A DNA stretch of 64,000 nt from Thereva unica (Eukaryota > Arthropoda > Insecta > Diptera > Therevidae), in contig OX465283.1 in assembly GCA_949987705.1 (NCBI GenBank), forward strand, positions 78,687,720 through 78,751,719, read 5' to 3'. Positions 33,800 through 45,575 of this stretch are shown here, piece by piece. The number at the start of each line of letters is the position of its first letter. The first letter of the stretch is position 1. The notes under the pieces are model-generated. The model saw nothing but the letters and a program-made list of their open reading frames with translations. It was not told the DNA's origin and made no database searches. The position numbers and the translations under genes are program-made.

Positions 33800-36700
33800 A
33801 TGTTAAAGGTGGGAAATATATCGACTATTTATGTTACAACTTCCGTGTTTTTTTTATAGGGAAAAGGGCAGCGCTCATTCGAGGACGTATGGCCACAAAT
33901 GAGGCCTATAGTTTTAAAGCTGCTCAAACAGGAAACAGTATCTCAGGCGGAATGGCAAGATTTATTTTATGGTGTTCATTTAGTTTGTTTGTGGGATGAA
34001 AAGGGGGCATCTAAAATTTATGAATGTCTTCGCGATGATATTGTCGAATTTATTGTGCAAGCACAAAAACGAGTGCAAGCCCAAAGAGAGGAGCATGCAC
34101 TTTTGAAGACATATATAATTGAATGGCGAAAATTTTTTACACAAAGTAGTTATCTTCCGTTACCGTTTCGACAGTTAGAGACTGCCCTTCAAGGTAAAAG
34201 TTCGTCCTCGAATAACTCTAGTAGTAACCCGCAGAAAAAAGCAGTCAATGAGGAAAGTATCGTGCGGAAGTTAATGTTGGATTCGTGGAATGAAAACATT
34301 TTCAAGGACATTAAAGATCGACTGCAAGATTCCGCTATGAAGATTGTGCATGCTGAAAGAAACGGAGATGCTTTCGATTCACAGCTAGTCATTGGTGTGC
34401 GCGAGAGCTATGTCAACTTGTGTTCTAATACAGAAGATAAACTAAAAATTTATAGAGAGAATTTTGAAGCTGCTTATCTAGAAGCAACAGCAGCATTTTA
34501 TCGATTAAAAGCAAGTGAACAACAGCAAGCAAATGGGGTACAAGCCTTCATGCGGTATGCAGATACTAAGCTCCGCGAAGAAGAAGCTCGTGCTAAACGT
34601 TATTTAGAACCTAGTAGTTTCCATCCGTTAGCTCAGTGCTGTGTGACTGTTCTAATCGGCGATCATTTAAATACATTACTATTAGAATGTGCCCCACTTA
34701 TTAAAGCAGGTGAAACAGAAAGACTGCAATTAATGTTCAGATTATTAGACCGAGTCCAAGGAGGAGTGGATCCTATGCTCAGAGATTTAGAAAATCATAT
34801 AGTTTCAGCGGGTTTGGCTGATATGCTAGCAGCGGCTGATGTTATAACACAAGATTCAGAAAAATACGTCGAAAGGCTTCTCGAACTTTTTAGAAGATTT
34901 AGCGCTCTAGTCAAGGAAGCTTTTAACGATGATCCACGATTTTTAACAGCAAGAGATAAAGCATTCAAGAGTGTTGTTAATGATACAACGGTTTTCAAAG
35001 TACGATTATTATTAGTTTGCTTTATTTGTAGACTTCTATCATTTTATTATTTCAGCTCGAACTACCAATTGCAATAATTGTTCGTGGAATTAAAACTACC
35101 GCTCCAGAGAGTAAGTGCCCTGAATTATTGGCAAATTTTTGTGATATGCTCTTACGTCGCACCCCCCTAAGCAAGAGATTAACTACCGAACAAATAGAAA
35201 GCCGTTTAAGGGATGTGCTACTTGTTCTAAAATATGTTAGTAACAAAGACGTGTTCATGCGTTATCATAAAGTTCATCTTACCAGAAGGTAGTTTTTGCA
35301 TTTTATTTTTCACTAGCACTTCATAATTAAATGCTGTTCCATTTTAGACTAATTTTAGATTCTAGTGCAGACAGCGAAAAAGAGGAAGATATGGTTGAAT
35401 GGTTAAGAGAAGTGGGAATGCCAGCAGATTATGTTAATAAGCTTGCAAGAATGTTTCAGGATATTAAAGTATATAATTAACAAATTGTGATAATTTTTAT
35501 AAACAAATTATATTCTTTAGGTTAGTGAGGACCTAAATGCTCAATTTCGGGCTGCAACGACACGACATGATGCCATTAATATTAAAATTTTAAATGCAGG
35601 GGCGTGGGCTCGCTGCTCCGAAAGAGTGTCCGTTAGTTTACCGCTAGAGTTAGAAGATTATATTCCAGATGTTGAAGACTTTTATAAGAAAAAGCATTCC
35701 GGTCGTAAATTACAGTGGTACCATCACATGAGTAATGGAACTATAACCTTTGTAAATAATGTTGGACGATTCGATTTGGATGTTACAACTTTTCAAATGG
35801 CTGTTCTATTTGCTTGGAATCAACGGCCACTAGAGAAAGTTTCATATGAAAACCTTAGACTTGCCACCGAATTACCAGGTAATTTTAGAAGTGACTATAT
35901 CATAAATTTTAGAAGTGACTATATCATAAAGAACACCGTTTGCTGTTGTGATTGTATTTTTTAATTTCTTAAAACTAAAGCAATACAATTTGCAATGCGA
36001 AGTATCAACATAGGAAACAACTTGCTTCTCGAAATTGGGTAGTTGGTAGCATTCATTTTATATACAATGTAAAACTTCTTGGCTTCATAAAGAGGAGAAC
36101 CAAAGAGTTCGATAATGTATGGGTCACAAAAACGCTCTTCTGTTCTGTAATCCGCCCTATTCTGGAATATGCGTGTCCTATCTGGGATCCCATATACCAA
36201 GTAAGCAGCAGGAAAACTGATCATATCTTGCGTTTCCTTTGGCCTCCTAAATGGGAAACTTAAAGTGCAGTTTCTGCCCGACAAGGTCAAATTCAATGAT
36301 GTAGTCCAACACACATGACACACTAAATTACTTAGGGAATATCCACTACTGTGCTACTATGTTCTTTTAATTTAAGTCATTTATGTTGTACTTACTTTAT
36401 AAGTGTGCCGTGTTTGGCGAATAAATAAATAGTTTGGTTTGGACAAGATTGACGAATGGATGATAACCGCTTGCCACGTCAACTTGTCTGGCACCGGCAC
36501 CGAAGAAAACCTGGCTAAAGCATATCAAGGGCGACTTAAAGAATCAACGATTATCAGTTATCGAGGCTCGAGACATCGCCAAAAATCGTCGAGAATGGAA
36601 ACGAGTCGTGAATGGAGTTCGAAACCCAGCGGCACCGACAGCAGCGTTTTCTTTGCGGGGACGTCTCACTAGGACCACCAGCTAACGGATCAAAGAAGAA

Positions 36701-39700
36701 AAGTAGAAGACCCTCTATAGTCCTTAAGTATTGCGTCTCACCTTTAGCTAAATCTCTGACTGACTGCAGTAATCCCTCCAACGACCGTCTAATAGCAACT
36801 ACTTCTATTATCCCCGAAATCATGCAGAACATATTAAAAAAAATCATGGGGTATCTAGAGCCAAACCAAATCTTGAATGACAAACAATAGAGTTTTAGAT
36901 AAAAAGGGTCCACCAGCCACCTTTTAGTGTGTCTAAGTGAACACCTCAACCAATGCACCGATTTGGTGAGTTTAGTTTGGTCGCTCTAAATATCTCCAAA
37001 GCTTTGTATAAAGTATGGCGCTCAGTATTCTGCAGCGTCAAATCTAAGCCCCATTCTCTGCTGATGCGATGTTCGTGGGTTTAATTGTAAATCAATTAAC
37101 AGCAGCATTGAACTCATTCTCAATTGGGGCCGTAAAAATTGAATCGAAATCAATAATTAAAAAAGTATTTCCAATAAAATCTGCAACATCTCCCAATCCG
37201 TGTCAGTCCCTTTACATCCTAGGCATGACAATAAGGAAATACCTGCGATGGATGCTCTCCGGTCTCCAAGGTAATCGTATACCTCAAACACCAGATTAGT
37301 TTTCTGGGGTCATTCCCTCTGCCAAGTAATTCGTTCATAAATAAAACAACTCAAACTTTCGAACAATCTTTACCACAACGACTGTCCCACTGAAATTAGA
37401 AACCTGCTGCCTACATGGTAACTTTTTCCTGGGAACACAAGACTAGCCAACTCGGCTCACTTCCAAACGCTACAGCCCTCCTCTTCAGGCACGTTGTAAT
37501 AGTTCTTTTATAAATAGAACAACTCAATTGTGTAACTGTCTTCCGCAGTCGGTGTTTCATAACATCTGAGAGTTCAAACGCCAGGTTCATCCACATCTAT
37601 TCACGCACCCTCCAGACCCCTAACTATCCTTTCTCCTCTATCCTTCAAATCAAGTTTACTACTAGACACTGACCATGGCAGACTAGTAGTACAAAGGGTG
37701 ATTCCTAAGCTTGACGTTACCACATAAAAAACAGTCAGTACTTCTGAACTCTTACAACATGAATTAGTTCATCCCCATCGACATCCTCCTGACTCCTGAT
37801 AACTCAACTCAAGAAATTTCTATCCCCGTACACAGCTCACTACTAGGTATTTCATGATGACGTGTAGTAGAAAGTCGAGAACCCGGCCCAGAGCTTCTAG
37901 CGGAAGAAGCAGTAGGAGGACACCTCTACAGTAAAAAGCCAGAAGTGCTTAAGTGCAAATTTGACGATATTGAATTTATTGCATTTTTACATTCAGTATT
38001 TTATTCTTAATCAGCTTTTATCTTAAACTGTGCTGTGGTTGCTGAGTTATTGGACTGGCAAAACTGGTTTTGTGCACAATTCTGTATCTAAAAAAATCTT
38101 TGAGGGCGATTTTCTCGAAACGCGTATTTTGCACTTATGCACTTTCTGGCTGTGTATTATAGACCTGCCAAGCTGTTATCCTGGTATCGGTGGGCGGTGG
38201 CCAGCTTTTCCCTGTAAAAATCTCCAAGCATGGACAGCATAATTATGCTTCAAAAGCCGCATGACATAATGACATATACTGACATATACCGTTCCTGGAG
38301 AAGGGTCAAATTGATCTTTATCCCGAAGATCGGCGCGAAGCACCACGAAGCAGCTTGTCATCTTTTGTCCTAAAGACACCAAACGCATGCTAGAGAACTC
38401 CATAAAAGAGGTCTCTATGTCTTCATCTCAGCATGCATATTGCAAAGCAAATTGTTGGAAACTATTCTACACGAAATAGCGCGCACTAGCTTTCCTAGAT
38501 ATAAAAGGAGCTTTTAATAATATCAGCACCCTGGCATCCAGGGCCTTTCGGATAGCCACTGATAGCTGGAAACTAGAAACCCTGCCCTGGTGTTAAGTCC
38601 GCGCGGTCTTTTGTTCATCATAATTTTTGTTATGCGTTTTGTTTTGTTATTTTTGTTGAATATGTCATGTCCTATATCGAATCCTGTCCATTTTTGCACC
38701 TTTGTGTAATTCATGATTGTATCTTCTGTTCCAGGCATTTGTTTGTCCATATATTGTCTAGAAGGTTTTCCTTTCAAACTCTGTTTCGTTTTAGAAACTC
38801 TGTAGCTTCGTACTTCACACAAAATGTCCTAGTTAAAAAATATATGGAAATTAACTACAAAAACTACGAACAGCTATGAAGTACGACAAATACGAAGAAC
38901 TTACGAAGTGAAATGAATACCCTTATTATTTTATGTGAAAGACTAGAGTTCAGAGAAAGCCCCTTGGTGCTGTCGACACTTCTATTATTGAACCTATCTA
39001 ACCACAAGCTAGTAGATAATATTTACTTTTTTACAGCTTAGCGGATTCGTAGGATTAATTAAGGAATATACTTTTTGAACGTTCACCCAAAAACTAATTT
39101 TAACATAATTCAATATAACAGACACAATTGTTAAAGTTCTTTATTATCACATGCAATTTAATATCTCACACTATTAAAATCTATTTATCGCGTTTTAATA
39201 TACTTTTTAATCACCACGTTTCGTTTTAGGTCACGTCTGGAATATTCTTTTTCCAGAAACTTCGAAAAGATCTGGCTTTAATCCAGAGTGCCCAATTTGG
39301 ATGCCGCGGGCAAAACTCAGCAAACAACTACATTTAAACGCCTTGTGCGTGAGCTCCCTTTCAAATGCTTAGTTCATCCCAGTTTTTCAGGATTTTGTCT
39401 TCTCTTGATGGTTTTGAAATTATCCTCTTTTTTCAGGGTTTCCGAGAATTTCGGACAGTTTTTTAGTTGTCGGGGTTTTCTGAAATTTTAAAAGGACAAC
39501 TTTTCAAATATTTTTTATGGTGTCGCAGAATTTCAGTCGAGGGATTTCCGAAGTTTTTCATTTTTGCGATTTAGCCAAATTATACAAGCTTTCCAATTTT
39601 GGAAAAAAAAATTTAGTCCATGGAAATGGTACTATTTTTGGGTTGTGTAGGGGGTCGGTGTAAGTTTAAATTTTATTTTCGGGGTCCTCCTCATTTGGCC

Positions 39701-41976
39701 ACCATCTTGGAAAAGGTGGGCAAACGGGGTTTCCATGATATCTCCGTAACAGCACGTCTTACAGAAAATTTATAAAGAGATTTTTAGTTTAGAATTATAT
39801 TATCTACAATTTATTATATAAGTTGTTTTGTCGTAAATTTAATTGTTTTGTCGTAATAGCCTTTTGGTCATATGAAACGCCTTGTTTGCCTTGGCAAGAA
39901 CAGTGCTCATGTTTCTATTGAAATATAAGTATTGGTCCAGCCAAAGCCCAAGTTATTTCGCTTCCAATTTCTTTTCTAATGATTATGCAGAATTATTCGA
40001 AATTTCGAGGATTTTGCAGTTCCTTCGCACATCGCAAGAAGCTCTGTTTAAAGGAGTCCGGAAAAGGATCGTTTCGCATTAGCTAAAATTGATTTTCAAC
40101 TTCCAATCATCACTATAGCGTTCGATTGTCTCGAAGTTACGTTGCAAGAGCGTCTGGATCATTCCAATCTTCGGCCCGGTCCCGTACACCATCAGGTCAT
40201 CTGCGTATGTTAATGCCGAGCGGAGTGAACTTGTTAGGTCCCTCGTAAAGATATTAAACAAGAGCGGGGAGTTCACCGAACCCTGTTGCAGACCAATTTT
40301 AATATCGAAAATCCTATTTGGTGTAAAGTTGCCACTTTTAACGACGAACTTCTTCTTGGAAATCATATTATAAATCGTGTATAGCTGCGGTTCGGTCTTG
40401 CCAGTTTCTAGAGAAGAGCTGCTATCCGTACTGTATCAAATGCCTTCACAAAATCGATCAGGCATGCTCCGGTATATTGGCCTTTCATGAAGTTCCAGTG
40501 TATGTCTGATATCACTTTCGACACGGCATGAATAGTGTCATGCCCTGCCCGGAATCCGAATTGATTATAGGGAATTACTTTTTTTCTTCAGCCCATTTGG
40601 ATAATGATCTATTAATCACTATTTCAAACATCTTATGATATTCGGAAGAAGACTAATTGACTGGAGATTAGCAGGGTTACTTTTATCTTTATTTACCCTT
40701 CTTAGGTATTGGGTACACCACTGCCACATTCCAGTGTCTGGGAAATGGGCATTGTTTAACGCATGGTTAAACAATGTGGTGTATGTGTCTATAGCCACCA
40801 GCGGCAACTGCTTTAAGCCGATGTTCGGAAAACCATCCACCCCGAACGACTTCTTATTGTTTAGATGGTGAAATATTAACAGGAGATCGATTTTCCTAAT
40901 GAAAGTAGTGTTTAGTTGGGCCGCGGGAATCTATGGCAATCTTTCGTTGTTCATTTAGTTTCCTGTATAATTTCCTAACATCGTTGTGATCATCGGCTTC
41001 TTCTAATTTTAATTTCTGTATCCCAATTTGACTTTGCACAAAGAATTATTTTTTAAGTACCCTAAATAGGGCACCAAATTTGACTTTCTGTCCAAAAAGG
41101 ATCCATTGCAATTTTATTGATTTTCTTGCTTAATGACATTATTGTTGAAAAAATATTGAGACATTTTTATATAGGCCTGGGAAATAGTAGCTCTTTTTTT
41201 TATGTGTAAGTCTAAGATCACTCGTTGTACTACCAGTCCGTCATGTCGTTCATGATCAGATGGGCCTCTGCCAAATATACGAGTTGATTCGAGGCGGGGT
41301 CGAATGTAGGATTGTAGATTATAAATTTGTTAAGTTATAGACGATAGTAAAATATAAATTCAAAACAAATCTTTCAGATCCAGAATTGAGAAGAACTTTA
41401 TGGTCTTTAGTAGCTTTTCCAAAACTAAAAAGACAACTACTATTAATGAACCCCGTGTGTACTGCACCCAAGGATTTTGCAGAAAACACATTGTTTTGGA
41501 TCAACCAAGAGTTTGCTATTATAAAAAATACGAAACCTCAGAGAAGAGGAAAGGTAGAAATGATTTGCGATTTTGTTGTTGTAAAATATAAATATTGGAC
41601 AATCATTAATTTTCAGCTAAATCTAATTGGTCGTCTTCAGCTGAGTACAGAACGATCTCAACAAGAAGATAATCAATCTATTGTTCAACTAAGGATACTT
41701 CGTACTCAGGAAGCTATCATTAAAATAATGAAAATGCGAAAGAGATTAAATAATGCAGCATTACAAGTAAGTTGCATTTGCATTTTAATACATACATATA
41801 TATTTTTTTAAAACAATTACAATTTTCTTTAAATACAGGCTGAACTAATTGACATTCTAAAGAATATGTTCCTACCATCTAAGAAAATGATCAAAGAACA
41901 ACTCGAATGGCTCATTGAGCATAAATATATGCGCAGAGATGACGATGACATCAATACATTTATATATATGGCTTAA
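33800..41976 (+). CDS. Cul5: Cullin-5, scaffold of CRL5 E3 ubiquitin ligases (complete, eight exons, 774 aa)
   Basis: Exons: 33800-33808, 33860-34999, 35056-35288, 35348-35468, 35521-35878, 41378-41553, 41617-41766 and 41839-41976. All phases match, for 2,325 bp in total; human CUL5 is 780 aa. Exon 1 codes only M-L-K, joined to GKGQRSFEDVWPQM. The N-terminal cullin repeats (substrate-adaptor side, Elongin/SOCS-box in this family) include VCLWDEKGASKIY, YIIEWRKFFTQS and GVRESYVNLCSN. The cullin-homology domain (RBX2 binding) includes MVEWLREVGMPADYVNKLAR, KILNAGAWAR-like sequence and MAVLFAWNQRPLEKVSYENL. The C-terminal winged helix has RILRTQEAIIKIMKMRK, with the NEDD8 acceptor Lys at residue 718, 56 residues from the end as in the human protein. 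It ends NTFIYMA. The family ubiquitinates SOCS-box clients in the cytosol and nucleus. The first donor is GTGGGA (unusual); the alternative is a longer upstream 5' exon. Confidence 0.96.
36020..36330 (+). pseudogene. LINE RT thumb fragment
   Basis: The frame reads HFIYNVKLLGFIKRRTKEFD, VTKTLFCSVIRPILEYACPI and WDPIYQVSSRK, which is the typical post-RT thumb of CR1/Jockey-type LINEs (L-G-F-x-K-R-x-x-K-x-F, then R-P-I-L-E-Y-A). Confidence 0.75.
36440..36700 (+). pseudogene. RTE-like LINE C-terminal fragment
   Basis: The frame EARDIAKNRREWKRVVNGV ends RLTRTTS-stop. It is the homologue of the minus-strand fragment at 25340-25500. Confidence 0.6.
36701..37735 (+). pseudogene. CR1/L2-like LINE, decayed third copy
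   Basis: It contains the phrases CVSPLAKSLTD, NDRLIATTSIIPEIMQNILK, YLEPNQILNDKQ, HLLVCLSEHLNQ, and near the end LLPTW and [20 protein letters not shown], parallel to the copies at 14.2-15.6 kb and 60.1-60.5 kb. The 3' UTR phrase ACTAGACACTGACCATG is kept. Confidence 0.78.
38280..38545 (+). pseudogene. LINE RT fragment (R1/I-type)
   Basis: The frame includes WRRVKLIFIPKIGAKHHEAA, followed after a break by LLETILHEIAR and FLDIKGAFNNI (motif A, D-I-x-G-A-F-N-N). There is no intact domain. Confidence 0.65.
39605..39850. repeat. Internal fragment of the Transib-like family
   Basis: Shared phrases with 6620-6895 include CCATGGAAATGGTACT, GGCC(A/G)CCATCTTGGAAAAGGTG and TATCTCCGTAACAG(C/T)AC(G/A)TCTTACAGAAAATTT. 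No termini are present. Confidence 0.8.
40080..40965 (-). pseudogene. Jockey-type LINE RT, decayed
   Basis: On the minus strand, 40840-40619 gives DGFPNIGLKQLP, LFNHALNNAHFPD and SISLLPNIIRCLK. 40366-40079 gives IKIGLQQGSVNSPLLFNIFT and TYADDLMVYG (catalytic ADD kept) and SDDWKLKIN. The middle (40380-40610) is broken by stops. The motifs fit the Jockey clade. Confidence 0.82.
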
Positions 41977-42271
41977 TATTTAAAACAGATTTTGTTTGCC
42001 TTTTATTTTATTTTTATTCTAATCTCAAAATTATACTGTAACAAGAAACGGGGGACGTTACATATAGGCGGCTTTATTTACTGGTTTAAAAATTGAAATT
42101 TTCCAAAAACTTAGAGAAAAAATATTTTCATTTTATGCTAACTAAACAGCTTTAAATAGAAATTCATGATTTAATGCTTCAAATCAGACGAACATTTTAT
42201 TTATGGCTGCGTTCATTTATACTTTGTATAGAATTGTTTGTCATCTCGATGTTAAGATAAAAAAAAAACAA

Positions 42272-42298
42272 AATAAAGTTATAAAATGATAAAATAAA
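42272..42298 (+). terminator. Poly(A) signals of Cul5
   Basis: AATAAA at 42272-42277 and 42293-42298, about 300 bp after the Cul5 stop. Confidence 0.6.
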
Positions 42299-42305
42299 AG
42301 TTATT

Positions 42306-42311
42306 TTTATT
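42306..42311 (-). terminator. Poly(A) signal of COMMD2
   Basis: AATAAA on the minus strand about 80 bp after the COMMD2 stop, only 8 bp from the last Cul5 signal on the other strand. Confidence 0.6.
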
Positions 42312-42389
42312 TTGAACTATTCCTTACAAGCATATTCTCTATTTTTTCCTATTAAAATATATAATTGCATGACACCAAATTAATATAAC

Positions 42390-43314
42390 TTAATGAAATG
42401 CCTTAATTGTATTTCTAGCTCTATGAGTTTTTGATTCCATCAAGGCTTGTTCAAGAACGTCAATTATATGAACAAGATTATTGGGATCAGTTTGTGCAAG
42501 TATTTTCTTCTGAGTTTCAATGCTAAAATCACGACGATCCGGATGAATTATATCACGATTTTCTCCTACAGGTTCAGTATCTAGATGAAATTTCAATGTA
42601 ATAATAGGAAGTGATTGATTTAATAGGCATCTTGAAGCAATCTGCGTATAAGTTCAACAATTATTTTTACATATTTACGAATATTGTGTTACATACTTTC
42701 CCTTCCAATCGCCATTCCAGATCTCTGAATCTATAATCTTGGGTACTTGTTGCTTTTAACACATTTTCAACAAAATTCTTTTTAGTCGAAATAAATTGCC
42801 ATAATATTGAAATGTGATCCAAGGAGAATCCAAGGGATTTAAGAGATTCGAATTCTGTCTCTGAAATCTAAATTTTTACAGTGGAAAAATACTTGATTCA
42901 TTTTATTTTTTACGTTTGCTCTCGTTGCATCAATAAGCATACATACTAGTGCTTCTATAGTTGGTTGTACAAGATCTACTGAAGCATTTAGTTTTTCTAC
43001 ATATGTATAAGAATATTAGAAATAAAACAAAATAAACACTGATAAATACTCTTACTTGCCATTACAGCATACTTCTTTTCATTTGGTCCATTGGTTAGAT
43101 AATCTAGAGCCAATTTACAGATATCGACTACAACTAGGGAAAAATTAATTAATGTAATTGTAAATATATAATATGCATATGCAAATAACATTTTAATTAT
43201 AAAAGCAAAATAATAATTTGTTCTACTATATCGTTAAATCTCACCATCGGAAGATTTTTCCCTCAATATTTTTAGGTGTTCACGTTGTTCATTTTTTAAA
43301 AAGAAAACAGCCAT
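42390..43314 (-). CDS. COMMD2: COMM domain-containing protein 2 (complete, five exons, 217 aa)
   Basis: Exons (minus): 43314-43245, 43133-43056, 42996-42914, 42867-42697 and 42641-42390. All are GT-AG with matching phases, for 654 bp including the stop; human COMMD2 is 199 aa. The N-terminal helical domain is MAVFFLKNEQREHLKILREK.., LALDYLTNGPNEKKYAVMAK and KLNASVDLVQPTIEALVCML. The COMM domain (residues ~130-217) contains the family's Trp-Arg-Leu strand (FRDLEWRLEGKIAS), SLPIITLKFHLDTEP, and the C-terminal helix HIIDVLEQALMESKTHRARN. COMMD proteins form a heteromeric ring within the CCC complex, which assists endosomal recycling, and they bind cullin-RING ligases. The start ATG begins the same E-x-x-E-H-L segment as relatives. 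The 3' end faces Cul5 across about 410 bp. Confidence 0.93.
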
Positions 43315-43526
43315 GTTCCTTGGGAAATTTATTAAATAATTATTATAAAAGATTTCTTGAATTTAAATTAAGATTTCTGAATTGATTAACAATAAATTCA
43401 CATTTAAATAAAAGAATTATTTATCTACTTAAAACGTAAACAAACACAAATGTCACAATGGTGCTTCTTCCTCTTCAAATATCAGCACCCGATACAGGGA
43501 GACTATACAAGGAGATATAACTCTTA

Positions 43527-43714
43527 AGGTAGGGACACACTGAGCCCACGTACGCAACGTAACCCACGCCGATCTGGATCGACAGATATAACGTTGCGTG
43601 GGACGCGTGTGACAGTGCGTATGATAAGTGTGTTTCTAGGCATACAAATTCAACCGTTTAGATTTAATAACGCGTTGCATACGTTGCGTACGTGGGCTCA
43701 GTGTGTCCCTACCT
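43527..43714. mobile_element. Harbinger-type MITE (188 bp, TTA duplication)
   Basis: The inverted termini AGGTAGGGACACACTGAGC.. extend through CCCACGTACGCAACG on both sides, about 34 bp near-perfect. TTA occurs at 43524-43526 and 43715-43717. It is inserted in the left TIR of the 43495 element. Confidence 0.9.
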
Positions 43715-43734
43715 TTAGATTCTTGCTTAGACAC

Positions 43735-44640
43735 AAAACTAAAGGACGGGCTCTCGCCGAATTCAAGCGTAGTGAAATTCGTTTTGTGTGAGTGCCCACG
43801 CTTTGGTAGTTGTTTGTACAAGAGTAAAAATCGAGTTGAATAGAGGAGGGGTAAGAGCGAGTTCAAATGATGATTATCTAAAATAAAATCTTGCCCCCAA
43901 AAATGAACTTTTTACACGGCGTCACTCCGAATCTAATCAGCTGATCCTTCTGAATTTTACGTTGGGTCTCTTAATAGCTTTGTTCCAGAACTCGAATGTG
44001 GGATCCCGCTGGACCAAAATTTTCCCAATTTGTGTTTCTTTACTTTCTCATGCAAGAAAAAGCGGGGACATTTTCACTTCCCCTCGTGCAGGAATTAGCC
44101 GGAGGTTTTCGGTCCTGCGATTTCTTGCAAGTTGTCAATTGACAATTTTTTGTATGAGTGTGGGTATCTTAACAAGCGGCATATACATAGACAATCGACA
44201 TTTATGTTATCTTTTTCTTGATTTGCATGAAATTGCCCAAAAAGTGTTTCTTTACTTTCTGAATTTTTGACAAAATTATCCCCACCATTGAAGTAACTTT
44301 TTGCCCAACAAGTTTTTGCAGGAAAAGTACTGGAACAAAGCTAATGTAAACAAAGAAATTCAAGCAAATAAAATTTACATTTTTTGGACTATTTATCACA
44401 GTGATTCACATATTTATTAATGTAAATATCTAATATATGTGTTTAGGAACTATTTTATTTAGCACATTCACCTAAAGAACGATTTTTCTCGCGCAAATTT
44501 CAATTTATTCCTACATTCACAAACTGCACACTTCATTGTTCTTTTTTTCACAGAAAACTCACTCGTTAGAACTTTAATTACACTTTAAACTATTCTTTAT
44601 GCTTTCTTTCTTTTTTTAAGTTAGTTTTGATAATATGATT
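43735..44640. repeat. Repeat paralogous to 55095-55560, interrupted
   Basis: Shared phrases include CTCGCCGAATT(C/A)AAGCG, GTGCCCACG(C/T)(T/A)TTGGT, AAATGAACTTTTTAC(A/C)CGGC, and CTTCATTGTTCTTTTTTT(C/)ACAG. The 55-kb copy lacks the 43976-44342 element. Confidence 0.75.
43976..44342. mobile_element. AGCTTTGTT-family TIR element (367 bp, AAT duplication)
   Basis: The termini AGCTTTGTTCCAG...CTGGAACAAAGCT are flanked by AAT (43973-43975 and 44343-44345). The paralogous copy at 55321-55340 has a single AAT and no insert (an empty site). Confidence 0.88.
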
Positions 44641-44849
44641 TCGGATAACTTTATAAAAAACGTCTTAAAAAGTATTGTACCGAACGCGGGAACACAAGCA
44701 GCTAACTAACCCAATTTGACGGTTAGAAGCCCCCAGATTTCACTACGCTCACATACAGGGATTATACACACGAGGGTCCTTCCTGAAGTTCTCTTTTCTA
44801 AGATATAACTTCGTGTTGTCACTTTTCGTTTGATTAATGAAAGCGCCAC

Positions 44850-45310
44850 ACAGGGAGACTACACAAGGAGGTATAACTCCGTGTTGTCACTTTTCGTTTG
44901 ATTAATGAGGGCGCCAGAGTCACATGTACCCCAAAAAACATGGCCGAGTATATTCATCCGGTTGATGGCAAAGTCCGTTAACTGCTAAGATATTTTATGT
45001 TTACGCCTAACTTAAAAAATCAGCTTCTAAATTGGATTTATATCGATGTCATTTTTCGTATTTAACCAATTTATGAATTTTCCAATGAATTTTTATTATT
45101 TTCCAAAGAATTTTTTTTTTGCATTGCTTCATTTTCGGGTAAAATCCAGCTAACTTCATGTGGGGCACGTCAGCTTTAGGCGACATCTGTGGCAAACAAT
45201 GAACTAGAAGTTTAGTTTCTGTTACCCATCCATTTCCGGTTATTTTTCCCATAAGAGTTATATCTTTGAATAGAGAAGAGAAGGAACCGAAAATAGCGTA
45301 CATGCGGATT
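44850..45310. repeat. Partial copy of the CAGGGAG hAT-like family
   Basis: It begins CAGGGAGACTACACAAGGAG and continues with GCGCCAGAGTCACATGTACC, CCAGCTAACTTCATGTGGGG and CCATTTCCGGTTATTTTTCC. Its right terminus is lost after GAGTTATATCT. It provides empty sites for the insertions at 46839 and 47890. Confidence 0.75.
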
Positions 45311-45418
45311 TGAGGGAAGCACTTAGGATCAAGAAATTTTCTCTCTAATTCTCCCCTTCCACTTTAACCACAACAACAAAATAGGTACATTCACTTTAAC
45401 CACAACAACAAAATACAT

Positions 45419-45535
45419 TGTCTAACCCGGACATAGGCGTAGTGAAATTTATTCAGGTTTTGCGAAGGGTCTGCTTCAAACATTTAGCCAAGTGAAGCGT
45501 AATAAATATAACACAGCCACTGTCCGGGTTAGACA
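45419..45535. mobile_element. 117-bp MITE
   Basis: Inverted termini TGTCTAACCCGGACA, perfect on both sides. Just to the left, CACTTTAACCACAACAACAA is directly repeated (about 45359 and 45392). Confidence 0.75.
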
Positions 45536-45575
45536 CAAATACGTAAAGAATGCTATGCATTAGTGTTGCCAAAAT

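Larger units (their letters stand above)
35879..41377. other. Cul5 intron 5 (5.5 kb), filled with dead retrotransposons
   Basis: The donor is GTAATT right after the codons for ELP, and the acceptor CTTTCAG precedes ATCCAGAATTGAG. All other Cul5 introns are 51-72 bp, so the growth is due to insertions. At the very start a 24-25 bp duplication (AATTTTAGAAGTGACTATAT..) is repeated. The parts 38880-39600 and 40961-41377 hold nothing recognised. Confidence 0.85.

Noticed and set aside
33606..33806. 66-aa frame just upstream of the Cul5 start as an alternative N-terminus
   Set aside because: It is in a different frame from M-L-K, and has no cullin similarity; at most an upstream frame in the 5' UTR.
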